From assembly GCA_016296945.1 (NCBI GenBank), contig JAEDHQ010000061.1:1-9386 (forward strand): a DNA stretch of 9,386 bases, in the 5' to 3' direction. The translations under genes and the position numbers were made by a program. Shown one piece after another: positions 1 to 6,391 of this stretch. How positions within the stretch are numbered: position 1 is the first letter of the stretch; every line of letters begins with the position of its first letter. The stretch is from Bacilli bacterium (lineage in GTDB: Bacteria; Bacillota_I; Bacilli_A; ML615J-28; CAG-698). The notes under the pieces were generated by a model. It saw only the letters and a list, made by a program, of their open reading frames with translations, had not been told where the DNA came from and searched no databases.

Positions 1-25
1 TTATGAAGTTCATCGCTTTTTTCAT
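1..25 (-). CDS. possible start of a gene running off the left edge
   Basis: On the minus strand an ATG at 25-23 opens a frame reading MKKAMNFI to the window edge. It begins like a membrane or exported protein (Lys-Lys followed by hydrophobic residues), but eight codons cannot identify it. No good ribosome site lies just upstream. A 14-codon frame (ATG at 66-64, reading MNKKVSGKKLISRP) ends in a TGA that overlaps this ATG as ATGA, so translation could be coupled. If real, it would continue the lanthipeptide operon. Either could be chance. Confidence 0.22.
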
Positions 26-26
26 G

Positions 27-60
27 GTCTGGAAATTAGTTTTTTCCCAGACACCTTTTT
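27..60 (+). terminator. weak hairpin with T-run, possible plus-strand terminator
   Basis: GTCTGG (27-32) and CCAGAC (47-52) form a 6-bp stem with a 14-nt loop, followed three bases later by a T5 run on the plus strand (56-60). The stem is short and no plus-strand gene is visible to its left, so this is tentative. On the minus strand no T-run follows; there the hairpin sits immediately before the ATG at 25. Confidence 0.2.
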
Positions 61-109
61 ATTCATTCTTTTCTTTTTGTCTTTGCTATTGCGTAAAAGA
101 TACACAATT

Positions 110-286
110 TCATTTAAAAAGCTGATGCATTATATCTTCAAATTCAAACTTAGTAACATATTGATGTGTACAAAAAATACTCATATTACTAGATGGAGTA
201 ATTTTGCCCCTATACTTTTTCTCCCTAGATAAATGATGAGCCCTATTTTCAAGTAGTTTTTCAAAATCTAATATAATATTATTCAT
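110..286 (-). CDS. third putative class III lanthipeptide precursor (58 aa)
   Basis: This 58-residue peptide begins 18 bp after the synthetase stop. An AAGGGA ribosome site lies 8 nt before its ATG (286-284). Residues 33-39 read SNMSIFC, the Ser-x2-Ser-x2-Cys pattern from which class III enzymes build labionin or lanthionine; Cys39 is its only cysteine. The leader has ILDFE at residues 5-9, resembling the ILxLQ box that class III synthetases bind. Its first ten residues match the 4538-4690 peptide in the pattern M-x-N-x-I-L-x-[IF]-E-K. Unusually, 19 residues follow the Cys, ending in an acidic and aromatic tail (KFEFEDIMHQLFK). The precursor role is inferred from motif, position and comparison with its sisters. 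It could instead be an immunity or accessory peptide, but that would not explain the shared core. Confidence 0.7.
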   Translation of the reverse strand: MNNIILDFEKLLENRAHHLSREKKYRGKITPSSNMSIFCTHQYVTKFEFEDIMHQLFK

Positions 287-304
287 GATTTGATTCCCTT
301 TCTT

Positions 305-2821
305 TTATTCCAATGGCAACCAGCCAAATTCATCAGATTGATCTAACGATCTCAGCAGAGTTAACAGTCCCGTGCTTCCATAAGAAAAATTAAGACTTAA
401 CTTATAACCGTATTTACCAGGTGTCAGAATTTCTTCTTCATTTGAAATCAAATATTGATTTAAAGCCTCTAATGAATAATCTAACATAGTAGAATTACCA
501 TCTTTAGCTAATGCATTAGCTAAAGGGATTACTCCACTATAACCTGATATTAATGTCTGCATATATGTACAGTAAGTAAAACATGTATTTTTCAGCTTTT
601 CAAACAAAGATTTATACTTTTTCTTAAATAGTTTATCTTCTCTCACATACTTGTGCATTAGCAAAGCTAAACCGAAAGTACCATTTTCTAAATACGGTAT
701 TAACCTTTCAAAACCACGAGATTTATCAGTAATTGCTAAATCACCTTTACCCTCAGCATGTTTTTGTAAAATACACATTATTATTTCTTCTGCCCTTTTC
801 TTTTCACCCAGACACCAAAATAAATAACTAACACCTCCCCAGCCTGTCAACAAACCTACATCGTCTTCTTCAAAATTACTGAAATTCACCCTATCCCATC
901 TTGATAATAGAAGATTTATAATTTCCTTAGCTATTTCTGGATACCTTTTCCTTAATATAAATGCCAGGCCACTTAGACCTGTGGCCAACGAATTATCTTC
1001 AAGAGTTAAATCAACCTTTTGGGAAATAATATCTATTAATTTATCAGCTAAATCATTATAATTTAGCTTTTCTAAAACTTGGGCTAATCCACCAATTCCA
1101 TTAAATAATCCCAGTACGTTAGTCTTTTTTGAAATATCAATAATATTATCTTGATTTTTCTTAATCCATTTATTTAGTATTTCACTTTGATCATATTTGT
1201 TGCCAATAGCCCATAGAACGCCTGCAGCTCCTTTAGACAAATTCAATAAATTTATTGGATCATCGTGCTTACCAACTAATCCTGGAACTAATTCTAACTT
1301 ATTAAAATTTAAATGGTTTAAAATACCCTTGGTTAATCCTAACTTAAAATAATTAACCGTCTGTCTATTTAAATTTTTAGTAGGTACTGTCATAAACTTC
1401 TTAAGAAAAATAGGTTCTTGTTCAGTGACACACACATTAAATTCTTTCAAAAAATCAATAATGTCTTCACCAAAATAATTACTAATCCATTTCTTATGTT
1501 TAACAATTATTTCTGGAGCTATATCGACTATCGGAATAATTGGTAAAAAGAGATAGTATGCTATTCGCATTAAAGCAAAATCATCCGCTTCACCAAATGT
1601 CTTTACTCCCGTAGATACAAAACCCGCAGTAGTTAATCCAGGAGTATATCTTTGATCAACCAGTCCTGCATTTTCAAGATCAATTAATCTAACAACACCT
1701 TTCTTAGTAACTAAGATATTACTTAAAGAAAGGTCACCGACAGCAATGCCATGATTATGAACATCTTCGACAATCCTCTTTAACTGCTGTAAAATATTTT
1801 TAATTTTTACTTTATATTTATTTATCTTTTCATGATCTCCAAGAATAAATGGAAACTCCGTAGGTAATAACTCTTCTAAACTTTGTCCTTCAATATATTC
1901 TTCCACCAAAAAATGATGTCGCCATGACGTAAAATCAGCATAATAATTGACTACGGCAGAAACATCTCTCAATTTTTTTAAAATCGTTGCTTCATTCTTT
2001 ACTCTTGTAAAGCCATCTTTCTGGTTAGCATCTAGACCTGCTTGCTGTCGGCCTTCTTTTAAAACAACTTTTTTATTATCTTTTAAAGCCAAGTAAACAC
2101 CACCAGCATTACTAAAATGCAAAGCAGACTTCATCTTATACTTCGATAAGGGTAAAAAAGTACGGGAATCTGGAAAAACATTCTTTTTAAAAAAAGGAAG
2201 ATCTGGGATAAAATTAGGTTTTTGATAATATGGTAATCTCTTATCTTCATGCTTCTTCCCATTTGGATCATAAATAGCAGGTATCCTTTTTCCATCCTTA
2301 GATACAACATAAATGGGTTTAAAACCACCATATCGAAAATATACATTGCTTTCTTGCCAATTTTGATCACTTAAAATATAAGGTCCTAAATCAAAATTCT
2401 TAGTTAACTTTTTTAGCATTTGTAATAAATATTCAAATTCATCATCATTTCTTGGATAAATAGTGATAAATTTTCCACTTTCACTACGATCAGCATATTT
2501 GGAGTTTGAATACACCAACTGCTCTAGACTAGATACAAATTTGAAAGAAACTTTTTCTTTAATTAACCATGGAGCAACAATATCTAGCATTTTCTGGGCT
2601 TGCTGTATTGTCGCACTAAGATGTATTTTCCATCCCTGTGTTGGTAAATTATTAGATTGATAAATCATATAGTGCCAATACTCAGTATTTTCATTTATCC
2701 ATTGAGAATTAACTTTCTCTTTCAGAACAAAATAAGACTTTTTTATTTCTGGCTTATTAGTATAAAATAAACTATTTTTATTTCTGGCTGCATTTAAATA
2801 CATTACCTGTTCTTCTAACAT
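305..2821 (-). CDS. lanKC: class III lanthionine synthetase (lyase-kinase-cyclase)
   Basis: This 838-residue cytoplasmic enzyme would phosphorylate precursor Ser/Thr, eliminate phosphate to give dehydroamino acids, and cyclise them with Cys. The lyase-like N-terminus spans about 1-215, with QGWKIHLSAT (62-71), KFITIYP and a YFRYGGF stretch typical of LanKC/LanL. The Ser/Thr-kinase-like domain spans about 230-480: SNAGGVYLA loop (237-245), VVLKEG with Lys255, GDLSLSN with Asp363 and Asn368, and the metal-site DLE at 381-383. The LanC-like cyclase spans about 515-838 and repeats GxxG-type motifs (GAAG, GIGG, GLSG, GWGG, GYSG, GSTG). The Cys-Cys-His zinc ligands of LanC and LanL are absent: the usual CHG reads ISG at 758-760. 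This points to class III, not class IV. The start lies 7 nt after the exporter stop with a weak ribosome site; Met7 (2803) is an alternative start. Length is normal for the family. Confidence 0.95.
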   Translation of the reverse strand: MLEEQVMYLNAARNKNSLFYTNKPEIKKSYFVLKEKVNSQWINENTEYWHYMIYQSNNLPTQGWKIHLSATIQQAQKMLDIVAPWLIKEKVSFKFVSSLEQLVYSNSKYADRSESGKFITIYPRNDDEFEYLLQMLKKLTKNFDLGPYILSDQNWQESNVYFRYGGFKPIYVVSKDGKRIPAIYDPNGKKHEDKRLPYYQKPNFIPDLPFFKKNVFPDSRTFLPLSKYKMKSALHFSNAGGVYLALKDNKKVVLKEGRQQAGLDANQKDGFTRVKNEATILKKLRDVSAVVNYYADFTSWRHHFLVEEYIEGQSLEELLPTEFPFILGDHEKINKYKVKIKNILQQLKRIVEDVHNHGIAVGDLSLSNILVTKKGVVRLIDLENAGLVDQRYTPGLTTAGFVSTGVKTFGEADDFALMRIAYYLFLPIIPIVDIAPEIIVKHKKWISNYFGEDIIDFLKEFNVCVTEQEPIFLKKFMTVPTKNLNRQTVNYFKLGLTKGILNHLNFNKLELVPGLVGKHDDPINLLNLSKGAAGVLWAIGNKYDQSEILNKWIKKNQDNIIDISKKTNVLGLFNGIGGLAQVLEKLNYNDLADKLIDIISQKVDLTLEDNSLATGLSGLAFILRKRYPEIAKEIINLLLSRWDRVNFSNFEEDDVGLLTGWGGVSYLFWCLGEKKRAEEIIMCILQKHAEGKGDLAITDKSRGFERLIPYLENGTFGLALLMHKYVREDKLFKKKYKSLFEKLKNTCFTYCTYMQTLISGYSGVIPLANALAKDGNSTMLDYSLEALNQYLISNEEEILTPGKYGYKLSLNFSYGSTGLLTLLRSLDQSDEFGWLPLE

Positions 2822-2828
2822 TCTCTAC

Positions 2829-4541
2829 TTATCTCTTTTCTTTAAGTTGCTGCTCATGTACATAACGCTGATAATCTGGTACTTCTTCAAGTAACTCATC
2901 ATGCGTACCACTTGCAACAATGGTCTTATTTTTAAGAAAATAAATTCTGTCACTATTTGCAATAGTTGATAATCTATGAGCTATCGTGATAATGCCACAA
3001 TGTTTAGTTTGAGTTAATTTGTCTAATGCCGTCATTATTATTTTTTCTGTATCTGAATCTAAATTAGAGGTTGCTTCATCTAAAATCAAAAATTTAAAAT
3101 CTCGTAAATAGGCACGGGCAATCTGAAGACGTTGGCGTTGTCCTCCTGAAAGTTGTTCGCCTTCCTCACCAATTGAATTATCTAATCCATTAGGTAATTG
3201 GAAAACATACTCTTTTAATTGAACTATTGCCAAAGCGTCCCATAATTCTTGATCCGTAACTTTTCTATTTAAACCCAAAGTTAAATTGGTACGAATATTA
3301 CCAGATAAAATAGAATTTTCTTGTAATACGACACTAAAAAAACCTCTCCATTGTTCTAAGCTAAAATCCAAATAGGACTTATCATTTAGACTGATTTTCC
3401 CTTTATTAATTGGATACAAGCGAGTAATTATATTAACCAAAGTACTCTTTCCAGCTCCTGTCGCACCAACTAGAGCTATTTTTTCATTGCTATGCGCTTC
3501 TAAGTTAATATTTTCCAATATTGGAATTGAATTATATGCAAAATCAACATTCCTAAGTTGTAACTGATTAAAATCATAAAGTGCATTAATTGTTTTTGGT
3601 GGTGAACTGATCTCTTCAGGCGTCTTATTAATAATTTCCCTTACCTTTTGAGTAGCTCCTATCATTTGTTTTTTATCAGAATAAAACATAGCAACTTCAT
3701 TAATTGGACCAATAACTTGAAAGAAATACATCATAAAAGCACCCAATGTACCTGTTGAAAGGTCTCCTGTTTTAACTCTAATAGCACCATAAAGTACGAT
3801 TAACAATATTAAACAAAAAGAAAGCATCGATTGGAGTGGGCCAATAACAGCAGATATTCGATCAGATTTAAGTGACAACTTAAACAAATTATTTATTTCA
3901 GCCACAATCTTATTAACTAAATCGTTTTCTGCTTTATTTAATTTAATCGTCTTTATATTCTTGATTCCTTCACTGGTTATTCCTGTCAAAGCACCTAAGC
4001 TACTTTGTGTTTGATTAGCTATTTTTTCGCTAATTTTTCCTAACGGAATAGTCACCGCTGCATCAATTGGAAACACTAACAACATTAAGAGTGTTAATTT
4101 CCAATCTAAAAAAAGAGCTATAATTACTGTCCCAAGAATAGTAATTATCCCTGTAACTGTAGTAGGGATGGTTGTAGCTAAGAAATTTCTTAGTATATTT
4201 ACGTCATTAATAATTCTACTAGTTAAATTCCCACTGATTTGTTGATCAAAATATTGCTGCGGTAACTGAAACACTTTTTTCTGCAACATCAACCGCATAC
4301 GACAAACTTGTCTATCACCTTCACTACTAATTAAATAATCACTTGTAGTACTTATCACTAGATTAAAAATTATAATAACTAGACCTAGAATTAAAACTTT
4401 TTCTGAGATTCCAGACCAAATAAACTTCTTCAGATTAATAAATTGACGAATAAGTAAAGGAATATAAAGATTTAATAAACTAGCAATTATGCTTAGTAGA
4501 ATACCAATAATTAAACGTGGTGTGATCTTCAAAAGTTTCAT
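2829..4541 (-). CDS. lanT: ABC exporter, fused permease-ATPase (lanthipeptide export)
   Basis: This 570-residue half-transporter probably exports the modified peptides. The permease part has about six hydrophobic helices (roughly 8-30, 48-70, 127-145, 147-163, 239-254, 265-280). The ATPase part has Walker A GATGAGKST (359-367), signature LSGGQ (464-468), Walker B FLILDE (484-489) and the H-loop His522 in TIAHRL. There is no N-terminal C39 peptidase domain, so it should not cleave leaders. I place the start at ATG 4541, which overlaps the stop of the upstream small gene as ATGA and suggests translational coupling. A longer GTG start (4574) would add 11 residues lying inside that gene and has no ribosome site. 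The gene lies directly upstream of lanKC. The export role is inferred from context; self-immunity is also possible. Confidence 0.9.
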   Translation of the reverse strand: MKLLKITPRLIIGILLSIIASLLNLYIPLLIRQFINLKKFIWSGISEKVLILGLVIIIFNLVISTTSDYLISSEGDRQVCRMRLMLQKKVFQLPQQYFDQQISGNLTSRIINDVNILRNFLATTIPTTVTGIITILGTVIIALFLDWKLTLLMLLVFPIDAAVTIPLGKISEKIANQTQSSLGALTGITSEGIKNIKTIKLNKAENDLVNKIVAEINNLFKLSLKSDRISAVIGPLQSMLSFCLILLIVLYGAIRVKTGDLSTGTLGAFMMYFFQVIGPINEVAMFYSDKKQMIGATQKVREIINKTPEEISSPPKTINALYDFNQLQLRNVDFAYNSIPILENINLEAHSNEKIALVGATGAGKSTLVNIITRLYPINKGKISLNDKSYLDFSLEQWRGFFSVVLQENSILSGNIRTNLTLGLNRKVTDQELWDALAIVQLKEYVFQLPNGLDNSIGEEGEQLSGGQRQRLQIARAYLRDFKFLILDEATSNLDSDTEKIIMTALDKLTQTKHCGIITIAHRLSTIANSDRIYFLKNKTIVASGTHDELLEEVPDYQRYVHEQQLKEKR

Positions 4542-4690
4542 TTTATCATAAAGTGGTTGTGACTCTTTGGACACATGATACTAATGTGGCTGTTCGGCTT
4601 TTGCCAATTCCACTTTTCATTTGTTGACTTATTCAGCTTTTCAAAATTATCAACTATTTCTTTTTCAATCATTAAAATATAGTTTTCCAT
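4538..4690 (-). CDS. second putative class III lanthipeptide precursor (50 aa)
   Basis: A 50-residue peptide lies between the first terminator and the exporter. An AGGAAG ribosome site precedes its ATG (4690-4688) by 10 nt, and its TGA overlaps the exporter ATG as ATGA. Residues 34-40 read SHISIMC, fitting Ser-x2-Ser-x2-Cys, with Cys40 the only cysteine and ten residues after it (PKSHNHFMIK). The leader begins MENYILMIEK; ILMIE (5-9) matches the position and shape of the class III ILxLQ box, with Glu in place of Gln. It resembles the 110-286 peptide more than the first precursor. Its overlap with the exporter start makes it easy to miss. I infer a precursor role; whether LanKC modifies it cannot be read from DNA. 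Confidence 0.75.
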   Translation of the reverse strand: MENYILMIEKEIVDNFEKLNKSTNEKWNWQKPNSHISIMCPKSHNHFMIK

Positions 4691-4710
4691 ACTTTCTACA
4701 CTTCCTATCT

Positions 4711-4744
4711 AATAAAAAAGGATTAGATCCTTTTAATCTAATCC
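4711..4744 (-). terminator. intrinsic terminator after the first precursor
   Basis: On the minus strand GGATTAGAT (4744-4736) pairs perfectly with ATCTAATCC (4728-4720) across a 7-nt loop, followed by a T6 run (4719-4714). It begins two bases after the precursor stop and precedes the second peptide, exporter and synthetase. Partial readthrough would give much more precursor mRNA than enzyme mRNA, as is usual in bacteriocin operons. Confidence 0.88.
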
Positions 4745-4745
4745 T

Positions 4746-4916
4746 TTATCCAAACCACCAGAACGAATTATGGTCACATAAGACACTAATGTTACTATGA
4801 TAACTACCGTGGGGTTTTCTTTTACTTGGTTTAGCATAAAGGCTCGTAGTAATACCTTGTAACCCTAATGCAGGGTTACTACTTTCTGGTTGAAAACTTT
4901 GTTTTTCTGTATCCAT
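4746..4916 (-). CDS. lanA: class III lanthipeptide precursor (56 aa)
   Basis: First gene of the minus-strand operon. A strong AAGGAGG site (4933-4927) lies about 10 nt before its ATG (4916-4914). The 56-residue product has a hydrophilic leader containing NPALGLQG (14-21), which fits the ILxLQ box recognised by class III synthetases. A basic stretch follows (KPSKRKPHG, 29-37), then the core. The core has Ser38, Ser41, Ser44 and Cys47 at exact three-residue spacing (SYHSNISVLC), ending in DHNSFWWFG. Both Ser41-x2-Ser44-x2-Cys47 and Ser38-x2-Ser41-x5-Cys47 fit the known labionin pattern, so ring choice is open. Cys47 is the only cysteine. An intrinsic terminator follows at once. There is no GG cleavage site and no protease in the window. 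The product is probably both antimicrobial candidate and possible autoinducer (inference). Confidence 0.88.
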   Translation of the reverse strand: MDTEKQSFQPESSNPALGLQGITTSLYAKPSKRKPHGSYHSNISVLCDHNSFWWFG

Positions 4917-4949
4917 AACTTGAATACCTCCTTAATTCTTTACACCAAT

Positions 4950-4979
4950 GTTATACATTTCTTAAAATAATATTTTCAA
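4950..4979 (-). promoter_or_regulatory. probable promoter of the lanthipeptide operon
   Basis: On the minus strand, TTGAAA (4979-4974) and TATAAC (4955-4950) are separated by 18 bp. The predicted start falls near 4943, leaving a short leader that contains the AAGGAGG site. The nearer repeat of the LytTR box ends 35 bp upstream of the -10, close to the arrangement in plantaricin-type regulated promoters. Confidence 0.5.
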
Positions 4980-4990
4980 AATAAATTTTG

Positions 4991-5020
4991 AGCGTTAAAA
5001 ATATTCACTTAAGCGTCAAA
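4991..5020. promoter_or_regulatory. LytTR regulator box: two 9-bp direct repeats 21 bp apart
   Basis: AGCGTTAAA (4991-4999) and AGCGTCAAA (5012-5020) differ at one base and are separated by exactly 12 bp of AT-rich sequence, so their starts are two helical turns apart. PlnC/PlnD- and AgrA-type LytTR regulators bind pairs of about 9 bp with this spacing (plantaricin consensus TACGTTAAT). The box lies in the 166-bp gap between the precursor and the kinase gene and may control one or both. The LytTR regulator at 6392-7174 is the obvious ligand (inference). Confidence 0.72.
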
Positions 5021-5082
5021 TATATAGAATCTACCTTAAATAGGTGTATGATTTGTACATATATTTTATGGGAGCTAAAACA

Positions 5083-6387
5083 ATGAAAGATATTTTAAAT
5101 AATCTTGCCTTTAATCCATACATTTTTTCTATATGTTTAACCTTTGCGATTACTCGGCCAAGCAAAATAGATTTTCTTTTATATCCAATTCTTTTTATTC
5201 CTGTATTATTTGGTTACCAATATGTGTTGACCATCATTCTTGTAGTTCAACTCATTTGTCAAATTTTTTCACGATACAACGTAAACTTGTTGAAGAAACT
5301 ATTTTTTTATTATTTTGTACTAATCCTTTATCCCATTTTAGGAGAATTACTTGGATGGGTTATTCAAATATTTTCACATTTTGTTTTACATAAATTCCTA
5401 GATTATTTAATTCTAAATATAATTTGTTTTATACCTGAAATATTAATTTGCATTCTTATTTATTTCACAAGAAAACGCTACAGCATAAAAATATCAAAAA
5501 TCAATTCTGATATAAGCTATAATCCTAATTTCTTAAATCTATTAGTATGGATTATTTGGATTTTTAATATAGTCACTTACGCCATTTGGACCATAATTGA
5601 ACTAATTAACATTAAACCAATCGTAGAATTAGTATTAATGATAGTAGTATTGCTTATTATCGTAATTCTATTACTTAATCTGTATAAAACTATTCAAGAA
5701 AGCCAAAAAATTATAAAAACTCGTATTCAAAACGCAGAGATAAAACAAATTCAGGAATATTCTTCTCGCTTAGAAGAAGCAAATCTTACCTTACGAAAAG
5801 CTCGTCATGATTATAAAAACAGCCTTCTTTCATTAAATGGTTACTTATCAACCAATGACATAGAAGGTGCAAAAAAGTATCTCATTGAGTTAGTTAATGA
5901 TAATAATCGTTTACAAAATGCTAATAAATCAATGACTTTAGAATTAACCAATCTAAAGATAAAGGAATTAAAGTATTTAATAATCGATAAATTACAACAA
6001 GCACAGGACAAAGGTATTCAGACTAAAGTTGAAATTAATAAACAAATCGATGCCTTTCCTACAAGTATCGTCAACATAATTAGATGTGTTGGAATCTTTC
6101 TCGATAATGCAATTGAAGCTTGTCAGAATCAAAAAAATGCAAAAATATCTGTCTTAATTACAAGATACTCTGGAAATAATTATTCTTTAACTGTTCAAAA
6201 TACTATTACCCATTTTGTTGATGTTACTAACTCATTAAAACCGATGGTAACAAGTAAACAAAACCACGAAGGATTAGGGCTAAATAATGTGAATGAAATA
6301 GTAAATAATGATCCATATTTATCCTTAGAGATTGAACAAAATGCAGAGGAAATATCATTTGAACTAATAATTCAGGAGGAAAAATAA
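5083..6387 (+). CDS. AgrC/PlnB-like peptide-sensing histidine kinase
   Basis: A 434-residue membrane kinase of the HPK10 type that usually senses an external peptide. The first ~200 residues hold about six or seven hydrophobic helices (among them 31-60, 73-95, 109-128, 152-173 and 180-200). A coiled-coil-like linker follows. The phospho-acceptor site is RKARHDYKNSLL with His242; the ATP-binding part has the N box FLDNAIEACQN (Asn342) and the glycine box HEGLGLNN (395-402). I chose ATG 5083 because GGGAG (5070-5074) lies 8 nt upstream. A GTG at 5044 and an ATG at 5068 in the same frame lack such a site. The gene is divergent from the precursor and 4 bp from its regulator. No classical GG-leader inducer gene is present, so the ligand is unknown; a mature lanthipeptide is the simplest guess. 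Confidence 0.92.
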   Translation: MKDILNNLAFNPYIFSICLTFAITRPSKIDFLLYPILFIPVLFGYQYVLTIILVVQLICQIFSRYNVNLLKKLFFYYFVLILYPILGELLGWVIQIFSHFVLHKFLDYLILNIICFIPEILICILIYFTRKRYSIKISKINSDISYNPNFLNLLVWIIWIFNIVTYAIWTIIELINIKPIVELVLMIVVLLIIVILLLNLYKTIQESQKIIKTRIQNAEIKQIQEYSSRLEEANLTLRKARHDYKNSLLSLNGYLSTNDIEGAKKYLIELVNDNNRLQNANKSMTLELTNLKIKELKYLIIDKLQQAQDKGIQTKVEINKQIDAFPTSIVNIIRCVGIFLDNAIEACQNQKNAKISVLITRYSGNNYSLTVQNTITHFVDVTNSLKPMVTSKQNHEGLGLNNVNEIVNNDPYLSLEIEQNAEEISFELIIQEEK

Positions 6388-6391
6388 TTAA

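Noticed and set aside
2131..2660. Short open frames at 2131-2370 (minus) and 2463-2660 (plus)
   Set aside because: They lie wholly inside lanKC in other frames, have no ribosome site and no protein family, while lanKC is clearly coding throughout.
305..2821. Class IV (LanL) or class II (LanM) synthetase
   Set aside because: The LanC zinc ligands are missing, which argues against LanL. The separate lyase and kinase domains argue against LanM.
4542..4574. GTG 4574 as the exporter start
   Set aside because: No ribosome site precedes it, its added residues are not typical of the family, and ATG 4541 has the ATGA overlap with the upstream gene.
5044..5082. GTG 5044 or ATG 5068 as the kinase start
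   Set aside because: Neither has a ribosome site, whereas ATG 5083 has GGGAG at 8 nt.
5133..5393. 86-codon plus-strand frame inside the kinase gene
   Set aside because: It is an overlapping frame of the membrane part of the kinase, which explains its hydrophobic look; it has no independent start signal.
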